Shown one piece after another: positions 1-14,500 of a stretch of DNA of 64,000 bases. The stretch comes from Gordionus sp. m RMFG-2023. Lineage: Eukaryota > Nematomorpha > Gordioida > Chordodea > Parachordodidae. The stretch spans positions 84,483,561 through 84,547,560 of the forward strand of contig NC_088775.1 of assembly GCF_954871325.1 (NCBI RefSeq), read 5' to 3'. The position numbers and the translations under genes were made by a program. Every line of letters starts with the position of its first letter. The first letter of the stretch is position 1. The notes below the pieces were generated by a model. The model was not told the origin of the DNA. It was given only the letters and a program-made list of their open reading frames with translations, and made no database searches.

Positions 1-2546
1 TGTGGGAGATGGCGGTGTTGGCGAAAGAGGAAAGATTGAGGGATTTGGGTTGAATAAAATTTTCAAGGCTAGAGGCAACGGACAACGGTTTTTTAGGTTG
101 CTGAGGTGACGTGTTAAGTAACAAGACGGTCGAGGTGTTGAAGTTGGTAGAGTCTATCGAGCTGTTTAGCAGATCGTCCCTTTTAAAGGAGTTAGGATTG
201 GTGGATCCTGGGTACAAATTGCCGAACTTGGCTAGGTTACTATTGTTTATGAGGATGAGGTTGTTTAAGTTATTCTTGAAATCGGAGGAGTTAACGAGAG
301 TGCTGCTACTCTTGGAGACTCGAGAATTTTTGGTGCTGAGCAGAACGGGGTTAGTGTTTAGGGACCCGCTGGCGTTGAAGGAGACTAACTTAAAAAGGTT
401 ATTTGTTGCCAAGTTGTTTAACAAATTTGAGGTGACAGACGTGAAGGTCATGTGGGTAGTAGTGGTAGATAGTTGTGGTAGATAAACGTCGTTATTTGCA
501 GGGTGAGAGGAGGAAGCATTCAACATAAATCTGTTGAGATTGGAGGAATTTACGGGTGTAAATTTATTGGTAACAGCTGTGCAGTTGTTGATAAGGGATG
601 ATAGGGAAAGCATTTTGGAGGCTGGGTTAAATGATATAGGGGGGTAATGACTGTTGAAATTAGTTGAGGCCCTTGCAGCTGGGATAGCCAGCTGCTCACT
701 GTTAAGGAGAGAGGTTGCAGTGAAGGAGGAAGGTATGAGTACCAGATCACCCCCGGCACCATCCTTGATGAGGATGGATCGGTGGTTGTTGAGGGCTATG
801 CTTGGATTAGCGGCCAAATCGTTCATGCTGAAAACCATTATACCCTGTTTTCCCGAATTGATGTTAGCGTTTTCTTGTGCTAGGCTATTAATAAAGTAGG
901 CCAAATTCGAAGATGATTGATTGGTGGAAGAAAAATCGGTAATGCTGGATAGCCTTTGCTGATGGAGGGAGTCTTTCAAGCTGGTTGGGTTCAAATTCAA
1001 ATTTTGGCTATTGTTGTTCAAAAACAGTATGTTGTTGTTAGGGTTATTCAAAACATTTTGGAGCAGTAAGTTTTTGTCGGTGAGTGAATTGGTTATGTGG
1101 TGGTTGTAAGGAAGATTATTAGAGTTACTAAAGTTACTCTGGTTAGTAGCCAGAAAGTTAGCTTGGTTAAGATGCAGCGAGTTACTACCGTTTCCCAGTC
1201 TTAGAAGGGAGTATGAAGAATTGTTGGTATTAACGATGTGGTTATTGTGCTGAAGTGTTGGCGGATTGGAAGTTAGTTCCAAAGACGACGATGATTGAGG
1301 AGTGTAAAAGGATAAAGAATTTTTGCAAGTATTTGTGGTGGCAGAGGAGGTCAAAATGGAAAGGGATTTATTGGGGCCGAGTATTATGTGATGATTGGCA
1401 TTGAAAGCGCGAGTGTTTTGATTGAAAGAGGAATTGGTTAAGATATTGGTATTAACGTTATTAATATTATTGAAGAATCGTATTCCACTGCTAATACTAC
1501 TGCCAGTGAAATTCAAATTATTTGGGTTAGAAGGATTAAGGCCAATGGGGTCAAAGGGGACTGATTGTTGGACCTTGGGCTGCTTCAAAATCAAGAAGTG
1601 GTGCAGGGAAGAAGATGTTTTTGAAGATGAGGGATTGTTTGGGTTATTGGATGGCAAAGGTTGGTTGATATTTGAAACCAAGCCATTATTTCCGAGAAGA
1701 GGAATGAGATTAGAAGGGAGATAGCTTTGACAAGAGGTATTGAGAAAAGGGGACCCCTGAAGGTTATTGTTAGAAAGAACAAGTGGCTGTAGTGTGTAAG
1801 AGGATAGACCACCACCCTTTTTTGGGCCATTGTTGACGAATGATGATTTAAAACTGGAACCGCCATTTGATGAAAGGTTGTTGAGATACAATTGATTGGT
1901 CAATTTTTGATTTAAATTTGGAGCAACCCCAGAATTTAGCATATTTATATTATTGTAAGCGAGAGAAGTAGAGGGTGTCATAAACATATTTTTCAGCACA
2001 TAATTACTGTGATCTGTGCCTTCCGATAATGCTTCAGCATTTAACGGGGGCAACTTGTTAAATCGGGTGGGGAAGGAAGAGACTGAAGAGCTCATAATAT
2101 TTGTGATGGGCAGTGAGGAATGACTGGCAGCAATAAAGTTAAGAGGTGTTTTGAAAGCAGAAAGGTCGCCCAAATTATTCAGGTTACCAAGGTTCACGTT
2201 CAAGAAATTGACGTTTGAGGTGTTAATACCATTGTACAAATTGGTAGTTGAATAGGAGCCAAAGGCAGATGAGAGTGATGCGGTTTTGTTACCGTAATTA
2301 GGCTTAATCGACACAGCCATGTTAGGTGTAGCGTAATTATGATTGATGTGCGTATAGTGATGGTTTGAATTAGAATCCAAGTTGAAGAATGGTGGCCCAA
2401 AGTTGTTGAATTGTTTGATGGAATTAGAAATGGGTGATTGTACAATATTATAAAGAGAAGATCTTTCCAATCCTAGAGGAGGTTTAAGGTGGAGAGATGT
2501 GTCATCTTTCAGTATGGTGAGTGGCAAGTTGGTGTTTTTTGGTAAG
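1..2546 (-). CDS. EPC1: EPC exon 13, Asn/Ser/Leu-rich C-terminal tail (partial)
   Basis: The third base of a Gly codon at 2546 joins exon 12 in frame. From there one minus-strand frame stays open to the window edge: 848 codons with no stop, found by reading every triplet. Composition is extreme: long Asn, Ser, Leu, Thr and Pro runs (for example LNNPNNNILFLNNNS) with no catalytic motif. EPC proteins have a low-complexity Q/S/T-rich C-terminal activation region, so an Asn-rich equivalent is expected, but this one is very long. The stop codon lies beyond base 1. Confidence 0.85.
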
Positions 2547-5500
2547 CTTTTTTTAAAAAAAATGTGAAAAATATTTGTAGTGAATATTTATAAGGTCCAG
2601 ATATAGTTGAATAATCGGCTTAGCCTAGCCGATTTTTTTGGCTAGGGCTAAGCCATTGACTAAAGCTAAACCTAGGCTAATTTTTTTTTGGCTAAACCGG
2701 TGCCTGTTTTTTTTAATGAAATTAAATAAAAATAAATATTAAAAATTTGTTTTAGTGGAAATTTAATATAATTTTCGTATTCATCATAAAACTTTTACAA
2801 TGTTTTTTAATAAAAATAGGTAATAATTAATATTTTAAATCTATTTTAGTGATAAATAATAATGTAATTTAGAAGGGTGACAACTGACAATCAACGACAT
2901 TTTAAAATCGGCTCAGGCTTAGCCAGCCAAAAAAATCGGCCATTACCCAAATATAGTCCAGAAGTTGAAACAATTGTAATAATTTTATCATAGTCCACCT
3001 TTTAACCGATTAATGGGTGTTTTTCTAAATAGATTTTATAAATAACCATAATTATTACCCTTTCCTTATGTTGTGCATGAGGGATGAAAGTGTAGAATGC
3101 CGTTTAAAGTGAGAATAGGCCATAAATTTCTTGGCCGATTTTATTGCCCCAGGGGTGAATGATAGTGAATGGCTCGGAGAAGTTTTCATAGCGAATTCGA
3201 TATCGTTTGTCAAGGCATTATTTTGATGGGATATAGGTGGTAGAACAAGTTCCCTCACGACATTTTCCTCAACTTTTTCAAGGCTTAGCCTTAGGCGTCG
3301 ATCAAATACTAACCTAAAAGGGAGATAAATAAATGATTAAATAAATCGATAAACTTAATTATTTACACTTTATTCCTAAAAATAAAGAGGCTAAACAAAT
3401 TTAACATGGTTTGGCGATTATGAAAAAAAATGTTTTCAATGAAAAGCAGTATGAGTGGGATGACCACTACGAGAAATAATCCCGTACACAAATATTTGGC
3501 GAAAAATATTAAAATCACCTTCCATGCCTAGCCCTTCTTGCCACTGGCAAGATCGACAATTTATAGGTTCTATTGGAGTCGTGATCGCATTTTAGAGCGA
3601 AATCCGTTTGTAATGATGGCTCTTTTTTGTCACGGAGTATTGACATATTAAGTGGTAATAAGGATAGATTTTCGGGTTTAACGTTCGCGGAAATGTCCGA
3701 GAAACAGGATATTTCAGAGCTTTCCGTCGCGTACCCGTAAGGATGAAGTTCCGAGTTTAATGGCTATCAAAAAAAATATATAGCTAAAAATAGAACATAT
3801 TAAAGCAGTGGCAACAATAAATGGTATACCCAGTTTCAAAAATTGGCTTATTCTATTTTATCCAGAAATCTAATATCAGAGCAAATGCTATAAAATGATA
3901 TTTTTCAAATCAAATAATGGTGTAAAATATAAAATCATAGGTAAAATTGAAGCAGGAATGAGCAAAAACATTCATTAAAATCAACTCTTAATGTTTAAAA
4001 AAGTTCTTAGGAGGGAGTAATTACCCAAGAAATGAATAAATACTTAAAAAATTGGATTGACAGATTATAAAGGATATATTCTTTCAAAAATAGAATCCTC
4101 ATGTTGGGATCACCAGTGAAGTCCTTTCTTAATTAACTAACTATCTATTTCCATAGATAATACAGGTTCCTTGCGACATATCCTTATTATTAAAAGCAGT
4201 TGGGAGTTAATACATATTTTGGAATGTACTACATTATTTTATGTAAAGGGCTTAGAGAGAGAAATCTTGAAGGCATATATTTAGGTTTGAAGTGAAGGGA
4301 TAACCAAAAATATGATAAATAGATTAAACCCTTAAGTACTATCAAATTCTAAATAAACGAAAATCAGATTTGCATTTGGAATAATTTTAGTACCCTTTTG
4401 CACAGTTCAATTAAAAAAAATAAATAATATCGTAAAATCTATAAATTTTTGCTTACCATGTAATAACGATATCCCTTTTTCGGGAGGAACGAATATGTAT
4501 GCTCTGAAAATTTATCGACCTATTTTTTTCCATGACAAAATAATTTGTTTTTAAAACATTTTATTTCAAATATCAATACAATTATGGATCATAAATTTTT
4601 TTTTTCTCTTGTACTTTACTCAAAAGTGCCAGTATTTTATTAATTTTACTGGTATATTCAGTATTTTAAATTATTTATCACAATCTTAATTAGATTATGA
4701 GTAAATTTCAGATAAATTTAATAGTTAAAAAAATATAAGATATTTAAAAAAAAATAACTATTTGTTAAATTTTATCAACTCACAGGCAAATTTGTTTTAA
4801 AAATTGAAATGACTTTAGAGTCCAAACGCATCTCAGCGAATGAAATCTCGTCATATCTATACTAATTTTAATATTTTTCCGTTGAATAGATATAAGAAAC
4901 ACGGTAATTGAATGTTTTGACGTATGCATTATAAAGCATAAAAATTTTAAGCATCATAAACTTTGATTTGCACAAAGATCATTTGAATATTTTAAATTTA
5001 TCTCTAGATTTTATGAAAGAATTGATTATAAGTTAAATTTCTTTGATGATATATAATTTTTTTTAATAATATGGGAAAATGCAGAGTTGTTAAAGTAGCT
5101 CGCTATCTTTTTTGGTAGCTATAGCTAATAGCCGCTACTTTTTTTAAAATTATTTAATTTTTTAGCGCGCTACTTTTGAAAAATATAATGAATGTAAGTA
5201 TAAACATGAAAATTTAAATATAATATCATAATTAATTATAATTTATTATTTAATTTGGAAATTTAAATATATTTTCAATTTTTAATTTATATTTTCAATC
5301 TGTGTTAATAATCTAAAATGGCATAGCCCATGGATATCCAAATTCTTGAAAGTGATTCAGACATGGAAGATTCAATGGAAGAAAATGTACTTAATAACTC
5401 TAATAACCATTTCCCATTTCCTAGATTTGAAAATTTTTTTTAAATAAATATTAAAACAAAATCTGGATTCAAATTCCTGTGCTTAAAATGTAAAAAAAAT

Positions 5501-8500
5501 ATATCATCAAATCAATCGAGTAGCTACAACCTGAAGAAATACCTAAAGGTAAATTGTTATTTTTACATTATAATATTATTTATTTTATTAGACTATTCAC
5601 GCCAATTGCTATAAGGAAATAGAGAAACATATAAAAAATTTTGGTATAGGAGAATCTTCATTCAAAAAGACAAATACTATCCAAACCAAATCAACTGATA
5701 ATAAACATGCCAATATTTCACAAAATTTGGCTGATAAAGTAATTGTTGATTTTATTATTGACACAGTTCAGCCATTGTCCTTGGTTGATAATCATCATTT
5801 ACTATGATGATTAAAACTTTATCCCTTGGCACAACAGTTTTATGTCGCCAGACACTTATGGATAAAATAGACGACAACTTCAAAGTGATGAAAGATGCTC
5901 TAATAGTAGAGTTATCAGATATATCTTATGTATGTAGCACGGCAGATAGTTGGACACATAACAGAAGGTAAAAACTATAGTTTATATTTATAAATTGATC
6001 TAATTAAATATTTTTAGAGCTTCCTTGCCCTCAAGTGCTAGTGTCGAGAGATTATTTAGTAAAGCAAAGCTTATACTTTCTGATCGTCGCTCTTGACTTG
6101 GGGATGATAATATTGAAATAATATTATTATTAAAATGCAACAAATTAAAATAAATATTTATTTATATTGCTTATTTTTTTATAATCTAAACTAACTATAT
6201 TTTTATATTTATAAATGTTGATTTTTATATATTATTTATTATACATTTACATTATAAGCAAAAAAAAATTTGTTTCAAAATTTTTTTTTATAAAAAGTAG
6301 CTAATAGCGCGCTACTTTTTTTGACAAATAGCGAAAGCGGTAGCGCGCTACTTTTTTTGGAAAATAGCTATAGCGGTAGCGCGCTACTTTTAAAAATAGC
6401 GTTTAACAACTCTGGAAAAATGACCCTTATAATTAATTATAAGAAAGTAATTTTTTAAATTATTTATATAGATTACTGATAAAAATTATGAATGTTTTAT
6501 TATTTCCACCATAATATTTTTTAAAAATAAAATCGTAACTATCATTACAATTCATTTTTAAAAAATTTTCACTCTTCTAACTTAAATAAAAAGGGTAATT
6601 TTTAAATGGAGACATTAAAATAAATGGGTTATAGAGCAAGAAATGGTATTATAATTCAAACCGTTTTTTTGTGGTCGGCATCGACCCTAAGCATTCTATT
6701 TGTTGGTAGCAGGAATTTCAAAAATTTCTCAAGTTTATCCAATTTAACAACTCTGGCTCTCTTGTCGTCCTCCAACCTCAAAGCCCTTTCTAGCCGTTTT
6801 ACGGCTAGCCAGCGGCTGTAGTTAGCTACTTTGAAATTATTATTAATCGGTAACTTGCTCTCACTAATTTGACCCACGACTTTTGTGAACGAAACCCTTT
6901 CGGAGCCCGAAACGTCAGTCAAAGTAGATTTTGAATCGGGTAAGGTTTGATGTTTGTCGTACTTCACGTGCTTGATGTTTTCTAGGGCTTTGGGATTTGG
7001 GGGCTGGGTCTTTTTGAAGCGTTTTCGCCCTTTATTGCTGTTAAATTAAATAATGCATACAAATTATTTACTCAAATAAAAGGAGAAAATATTAGTTTCC
7101 AACAATGATTGACATGGGCATACATATATACCTGCTAGTGGTGAACTCGTTTTTCTCCCCACCACCACCTCCTTCGTCCAGATAGTAATAATAGTCTGAA
7201 TCTGCCTTCACCCTATTGACATTATTATGTGAGGATGGAAGGAGGAGAGACGTAAGAAGATGTGGATGAGTGTTGGTCCTTTTGGCGGCCAAGGAACGTT
7301 TGATACGGGTGGCAGAAGCATTAGTTGCCAAATGGTAATCGTGGGGGGCTAAGGCGGCTGATTCAGTCTTGGGACGAGCTTCGCGTTTGGGAGACGATAG
7401 TCTTTTCTGATAAAAATAAAAATCAATGGAAAGGCAAAAAAACATACAAAATGATTTTGAAAAATATCGGAAATACAATAACATAAAATACTAAGGCACT
7501 TTAAAATCGGTCCCCCATTCGTATTGGTCTTTAAATGGCGACGAACGTTGACTTCCACCATTCATGTAGGAACTTTTCAATGGGGATATAGCGGAAAGGT
7601 GGGATTTGCTGATTCCTTTTTTGGCTTCTTTGAATATTTCGCCAGTAAAATCTTGCATCTGGTATCTGATATGTTATTTTTATAAATAAGTCAATAATAA
7701 TTATGACCCCCCTCTAACGAGAAAAAATATTAAATAATATTGGAAGGAAAACTTTTTTGTAAATTTTAATTTTGATAGGGGAGGGGGGTGGAAGTTTCTG
7801 GATAATTATATCGTCATTAGCTTAGGGGAGGGGATATAGAAGACTCTGGAAATCAGAAGATAAAATTGGTGAAAGAATCAAATAAATTGTGAATGATATA
7901 TAATGATGGTAAATTATTAAAATAGCTAGTTGATAAAATGATACAACTTTGCTTGGAGGATTTAGCTGTAATAAAATTCAGGCTGGCTTACCTCGAATAC
8001 TGAATGTGAATGAATTTGATCATTTAAGTCGATATAGGTTTTTATGACTAAATTTTCTAAATGAGCGAAACTTTAGTGCAAATGTTAAAATATGACAATT
8101 TATTCCAATGATGATTGTACCTCGATTTAAACGTTTGCGATACGATTTGTATGAGCTGGCATTTCAGTGCTTCACGTTTTTTCACCAAGTCGAAAAGTTT
8201 TCTTGATAAAAATTTATTTCATAAAATAAATAGAAAAATGTATGGGATTAAGATTATCATCAAAGTATAATTAGTTTAACTGATTTTAAATTATATATAA
8301 ATAGTGATAAGTTGCAGATTATCTTACTGACTTTATATTTTTTACAAACAAGTTATAAATGGCGTCAATTGTAATTTATTTACATTGCCCTAAGCAGATC
8401 TCGTTTGAGTTTTAACATCTTTTCGTAGGAGTATTCGTCATTTTTACGGTTCTGAAAGAAGAAAAATTTTTATGGTAAAATAATTTAAAAACAATGTTAA

Positions 8501-11500
8501 GTTTTAATTTAAAGTCAATGACTATTATAGAATTATTTTAAAATAAATCAAAAATTGATTTAAACACCCCCCCCCCCTCCCAATATCTTTAGACCGATCA
8601 TCTAACTTTGTGACATAGATGGTGTTAGGATTGTTAGATATTTATAAAAAATACATCAACTAAATAAAATAAAAGAGAGAAATTAATTTTAACAAACTTT
8701 TCGAGTTTGCATTCTTTCGGCCCTCCGTCGGAACGCTATGTAAGGATTGGAGATAGAGCTGTCAACCGAATTATTGTTTCCCAAACTATGCAAGCTAACA
8801 AAACTATTGACGTTTGTGTTAAGGGCGGATGTCATATTCAGCTTATCCTTCGAAGCGAATTCTTTGTAAGAGCTGGCCGAAAAATGACAGGTGTTGAAGG
8901 AGTTTATGAGTCCCTTTTTGTCCGTCAATACTCGGGGAGTTAAGTGAGATCCCTAATATTAGGTATATAATTTTTTGGCTTATGATTATATATAATATAA
9001 TATTTCGCGAATGTTAAATATATGGATTATGACAAATTTTTGACTATTATAATCATTTTACAAATCTCGCTTATTTTAAAATGTCTTTATTCAAATAAAC
9101 TAACTATTTTTGAATTTTATTATTTCGTTAAAATATTTTAAGAGCCTGTTATTTTTTTTATACTTTTTACATCCTTTAGTTAAATCTATATAAATAATCC
9201 TCAAAACGTCAATCAAATTCAGCCAATAGTATTCTTTTTAAAAATATTCATCCATCATCGAATAAAGGAGAAAATACTGATTCCCCTTTAATCTTGACGG
9301 GCAATGGGCTGGTATATTTATAGAAGACGAAAAAAAATCATATGTAGGTGTTTGTTTAATTAAGAATGAACTTTTATTTTTTTTTAAACGGAAAAAGATA
9401 TAATAATTTGGGAAGTTTAATTCAGTAAATATTTAATTAAATCAAAAATTTGGCGTTTCTATTATTAATAAAATATGTATTACGTGGGACCAATTTATTT
9501 ATAATTTGAATTTTAATGTTTTTCCCTCTTTTAAATATTTTTAAGAGTAAATTTAATAAAAAAATTATATATTCAACAAGTAGAGGATACATTGAAGCTG
9601 ATACTAAACCCAATATTTTAAATCTAATTATCTCTACCCAAAAATCTTTTGACTCTTATTTTAATAATTAATTTTATTTATGTTTTGAATAAATTCCTTT
9701 CCACGAGATTATATCGTTCTAATAAGTTTGTTCAGTTCGAACATAAAATGTTCAAGACATTTTCTATGGTTCAAATGGTACACATTCGTTAATTATATAT
9801 TTTGCCCATAAATATTGTTATATCCTCATGTTTTTTCATTATGAGAAAACATATAATAAATATAAATTTATTATTAATAAGATCGATTTGATTTATTAAA
9901 TAATAATGAGATTAAATTTTAAGATTTTTTTTTTATTTAGCTGCATCCAAAATAAAAAATTTATGATGACAGGTATAAATTAATATAAATATTAATGGGC
10001 ATGAATGACATATATGTAAGTTGATTATGAGCTTATATGATAGATTAAATATTTGATTTAAACATAAAAAGGGGATATTTGATTCAATGATCAATAATTA
10101 TATTTGCGTGTTTTTTATTATTGGAATTTACATATACTTTAAGTATCCTCTTTTTGTGCCAATACTGGTATATGATCTGCAACACACTTTCGTCCTCTTT
10201 ACATAACAATTTAGCCTCTTCGTAAGATATCATCTATGTAAAAATTAGAATTTTTTTAAAAATATAATTATCATTTTAAGACAAAGCTTTTGCAGGGGAA
10301 GGAGAGGGAAATTATTATTTTTTCCTACAATGATAGATACAATTTAATTAGCTAGGAAAAACTTGATTTGTATAGAGGTGTATTTAAGTCAAAAATATAA
10401 ATAATAAGGACAGTTAAACCTATAGATGCTCATCATTTTGGTGATAATAGAATCGTTTATTCATACAGATTTTTTTTTATCGATTTAAAAGAATCCTTTT
10501 AAAAAAATCTAAACTCTAAAAACAAGAAATATAGACAACGCACAATAATTTGATTGATAAATTTTTATTTTTTACCATTGGAAGAAATAAAATCCACCCT
10601 TTTAAAATAATAATGAATATAAGGAAGGGTATCGATTTTTTTATTTAAATTAAAAAAGCGGGAGGGTAAGGCTTCACACCTGATGTCCGCTGGCCTTTTC
10701 GAAATTATCCATTAGCCGTTCAAGCACCATAGGTTCTATCTGGGTTTTGGACTTCAGGGTTGTCTCATTCACGTTTTCTAACCAGGTTTCATCCTCGTTA
10801 TCAAGGTCATATTCGGGCAGAACGTCTTCAATGTCGAATGCTGTTTACGCACATTAATTCGATATATAATAAAAAAAATAGGTTAGAAATAATAAAAACT
10901 GGAGTAATTTTTTTTAACGACCTGATGTTAACACACGGGGATATATAAGGATACGTTGAAGAGAGGAGGCGGGTTGAAATGGGAAACACCTGCCAATTAC
11001 ATTGTAAGTTTAACATACAAAACCTCCTAACTCACATTATAAGAGACAAACTAAGGTTTGATAAATTAAGACTTACTAAAGATAATTAAATACAACTTTT
11101 ATAAATAATTAACAAATATCATATAATGCTATGAATAAAATTAATAATCGAATCATTCTCATTTATTTTGGTAAACATGATATTTACACATAATCAGAGG
11201 TGTATCGACACTTAGTATCTGTATCGGTTGAGTGTCAATATATTTGAGATACTGATACCCAATTTTTAAAAAATATTTTGAGATATTTAGCCTCCCCTTC
11301 TTTTCATATTGGAATAACGGCTTACAATTTTATTGATTTTTTGGGGGTAAAAATAACTTCTCTTTAGCCTTTTAAATTAAAATGTACAAAACAAAAGTAA
11401 ACCAAGTTATTTTTATAAAAAAACTCATTAAATTATATCTGAGTTTTTAATATAAATAAAAAACTTTAAAGTCTGCCATAAGAAATCTTATTGAAACTCC

Positions 11501-14500
11501 CAAAATTAAGGGGAGCGCATTTAAAGCCCCATCGCTGTTTGAAGCTAAAGGCGAATTTTTTTCTTAGTTATAATATGTGCAAACTCTAGTAGCAATTTTA
11601 AAAATATCTGAGGTGGTTGGAGTGCTTTTTGGTGATTTGTCAATAAATTTTACCATATCTATATATATAAAAGCAGTCACAGATATCCTTCATTTTGCCC
11701 GTCAAGATGATAGTGAAATCAGAATTTTCTCCTTTATTCATTTACGGATAGTTCAGAAATTTTCCCTTTATTTTTCTGATTTATCTATCATCAAAGAAAA
11801 AATTCCTATTCCCCTGTGATATTTATTTTAGATAGATATTTATGCAAAACAATCATTATTGGTATAAGAACATCATTGTGGCTTGCTTATAACTAACGAT
11901 TCTCTAAATTTTTCTTTGGAAAAACCCTCAGTTGGTATAGCTGTCATAAGGGTAAAGTTAAGATACCATCAATCAGATATATTCATTTTTTTACAAGACC
12001 TTTTATTAAATCCTAACAATGAATTTCATTCAAACTTTATGAAACATATCCGTTCTTATAATAGTGCCCTTGCATTAGGTGCACAGAATTCTAATAGTTT
12101 GAACCTGGGCCCATATTGTTTAGAGTTCATGGGCAAATTTATCATAGGACATCTCATTTATATCCTTCCACAGGGAGGCATCCTAAGTTTGCACGACTAT
12201 AGATCCTTGCAGGTTACATATGAATAGAAAATTCAGGTTAATGAGGATCTCAGATATTTTAATAAGACAGTATACCCATTTTCTATTAACTTTAAAACTT
12301 TGTGAGAAATTGAGAAAGAAGAAAAAAAAGAGCCATTCAAGAAAATCGTAAAAATCAATGTGATCTTTCGTGCAGATCGCACAAGTGATAAGCAAAGATA
12401 CAACATCCCTAATATAGATGAAGTTGCTATGATTTTTACTAACGATGATGGTGAACCCCCATTTAAACAGGATATCAAAGTCTATTCTCGAGTTGATGGT
12501 AGTGATCTCATAAATATAAATATATTAAGTCCTGATCTTGATCCAATGGTATATCCTTTATTATTTCCTTTTGGTGACACTGGTTGGAAATCAGATTTAA
12601 AGAGTGAAGGTGTACAAGAAAAAATATCTCACTATTACAGTTTAAAATGTTTAGATTAGCAATTCGTGAAAATGAATTCAACCCAATCTTTTTTGCTGTG
12701 AAATTATCACGATATATTGTTGTTTCCTATTTATAGGTCGAGGCAAATAATTTAAATTTTATTAGACAAAATCAGCCAAAATTACGAATAGATGAATATT
12801 CTGGATTAATGGACTACTTGGAAACAAGGTCAAACAATATAATTCCTGGTAAAGCAGTAATAAAATATCATTTTTTCAAGGTTCTCAAAGAAATATGCGA
12901 GAACGCTATCATGATGCAATGGCCATTGTGCTCAAATTTGGCAAACGTGATTTGTTTTATTACTTTTACATGCAATCCTAATTGGCGTGAAATTAAGGAA
13001 TTCCCGTCCTTCAGATAGACCTGATTTATTAGCCCGTACTTTTTAAATTTAAATTAAGTTAGATATAAATAAAAAATTTATTTGGAATATTCAATCAAAT
13101 TCCAAAAAGGAGGTTTGCCTCATGCCCATATACTTATTATTTTAAACGATGATAGTAAAATTGAAACATTACAAGCTATAGATAAATTTGTTTGTAGCGA
13201 AATGCCAGATAAAATCCTCGAACTTAGACTTTTTCAGATTATTACCCATTTTATACATGGTCCTTGTGGGACAGTTAACCCCAAATCACCTTGCATAAAA
13301 AATGGCATATGTAACAAAAAATTTCCTAAGGATTTTCAAATGGAAACAAGGCGAAATATGATAAGTATCCATACTATAAAAGGCGAGATACTGGCATGAC
13401 AATTTTTCTGACACGGCTTTTATATATAAATGATGGTAGTATTACAGCTTTACCAGGAATTATATTGTTTTTGCAAGTAGTCCATAAATCCAGAATATTT
13501 ATCTACTCGTAATTTTGGCTAATTTAGTCTAATATTTAAATTATTTGCTTCGACCTGTAAATAGGAAACAAATATATTGTTGTGATAATTTCCCAGCAAA
13601 AAGGATTGGGTTGAATTCATTTTCACGAATTGCTAATATAAACATTTTAAACTGTTATAGTGAAATATTTGCTCTTCACCCTTTAAATCTGGTTTCTAAC
13701 AAGGGTCACCTAACGGAAATAATAGAAGATATACCATTAGATCAAGATTAAGACTTAATATATTTATGAGATCACTACCATCAACTCGAGGATAGACTTT
13801 AAAATCCCGTTTAAACGGGGGTTCACCATAATCATTTGTAAAATTCATAGCAACTTCATCTAAAAGGGATGTTGTATCTTCGCTTGTAGATTATATTGAT
13901 TTTTTAAATTGGACAATTTTCTTGAATGGTTCTATTTTTTCTTCTTTCTTAATTTCTCCCAAAGTTTTTAAGCTAATAGAAAATAGGTTATTCTGTCTTA
14001 TTAAAATATCTAATCTTTTCAAGAGATTCTCATTGCAACCTGAATTTTCTTTCATAAGTAACCTGCCATTAAAAGCCTATGTAGTCTCAAGGACATATAG
14101 TTGTGCAAACTTGGGATTTGATAAAAGATCTTGTAAAAAAGTAATATATCTGATTGATGGTATCTTAACTTTACCCTTATGACAGCAATTCTTAAATCTG
14201 CCATCTGATTATTTTTCCAAAGTAAAATTTAGAGAATCACAATATTCACATTTCACACTTAGTGTTAAGCAAGCCATAATAATGTTCTTCTACTAATAAT
14301 TGTTCTGCAGGAATATCTATCTTAAATATATAATATAAATTGTAATTACAATTTAGTACTTGTAAATAAAATAAATATGAGGCCTGCTAAAAATTATACA
14401 TACAATTTAATATTTTTGTAATTAAAACAAATAAGAGACCTGCAGGCCCGGCTCTGTAATAAACATATGCCAGGCCTATAATAATTTTTTTTTAGATATT

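Larger units (their letters stand above)
11825..14322. mobile_element. Two inverted Helitron copies forming a large palindrome (EPC intron 2)
   Basis: The left arm (about 11,825-12,870) and the right arm (about 13,432-14,322) are imperfect reverse complements: for example the stretch coding IIPGK at 12,840 recurs inverted at 13,455, and the TTATGGCTTGCTTA-type start recurs at both outer ends. The central 560 bp belongs only to the plus-strand copy. Both copies encode the same N-terminal part of a Helitron Rep/helicase protein. Helitrons move by rolling-circle replication. Confidence 0.8.

Noticed and set aside
111-899. Plus-strand open frames at 111-485 and 654-899
   Set aside because: They are antisense shadows of the Asn-rich EPC exon 13 on the minus strand.
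8707-8943. Plus-strand 78-codon open frame
   Set aside because: Exactly antisense to EPC exon 5, whose minus-strand reading matches a known family.
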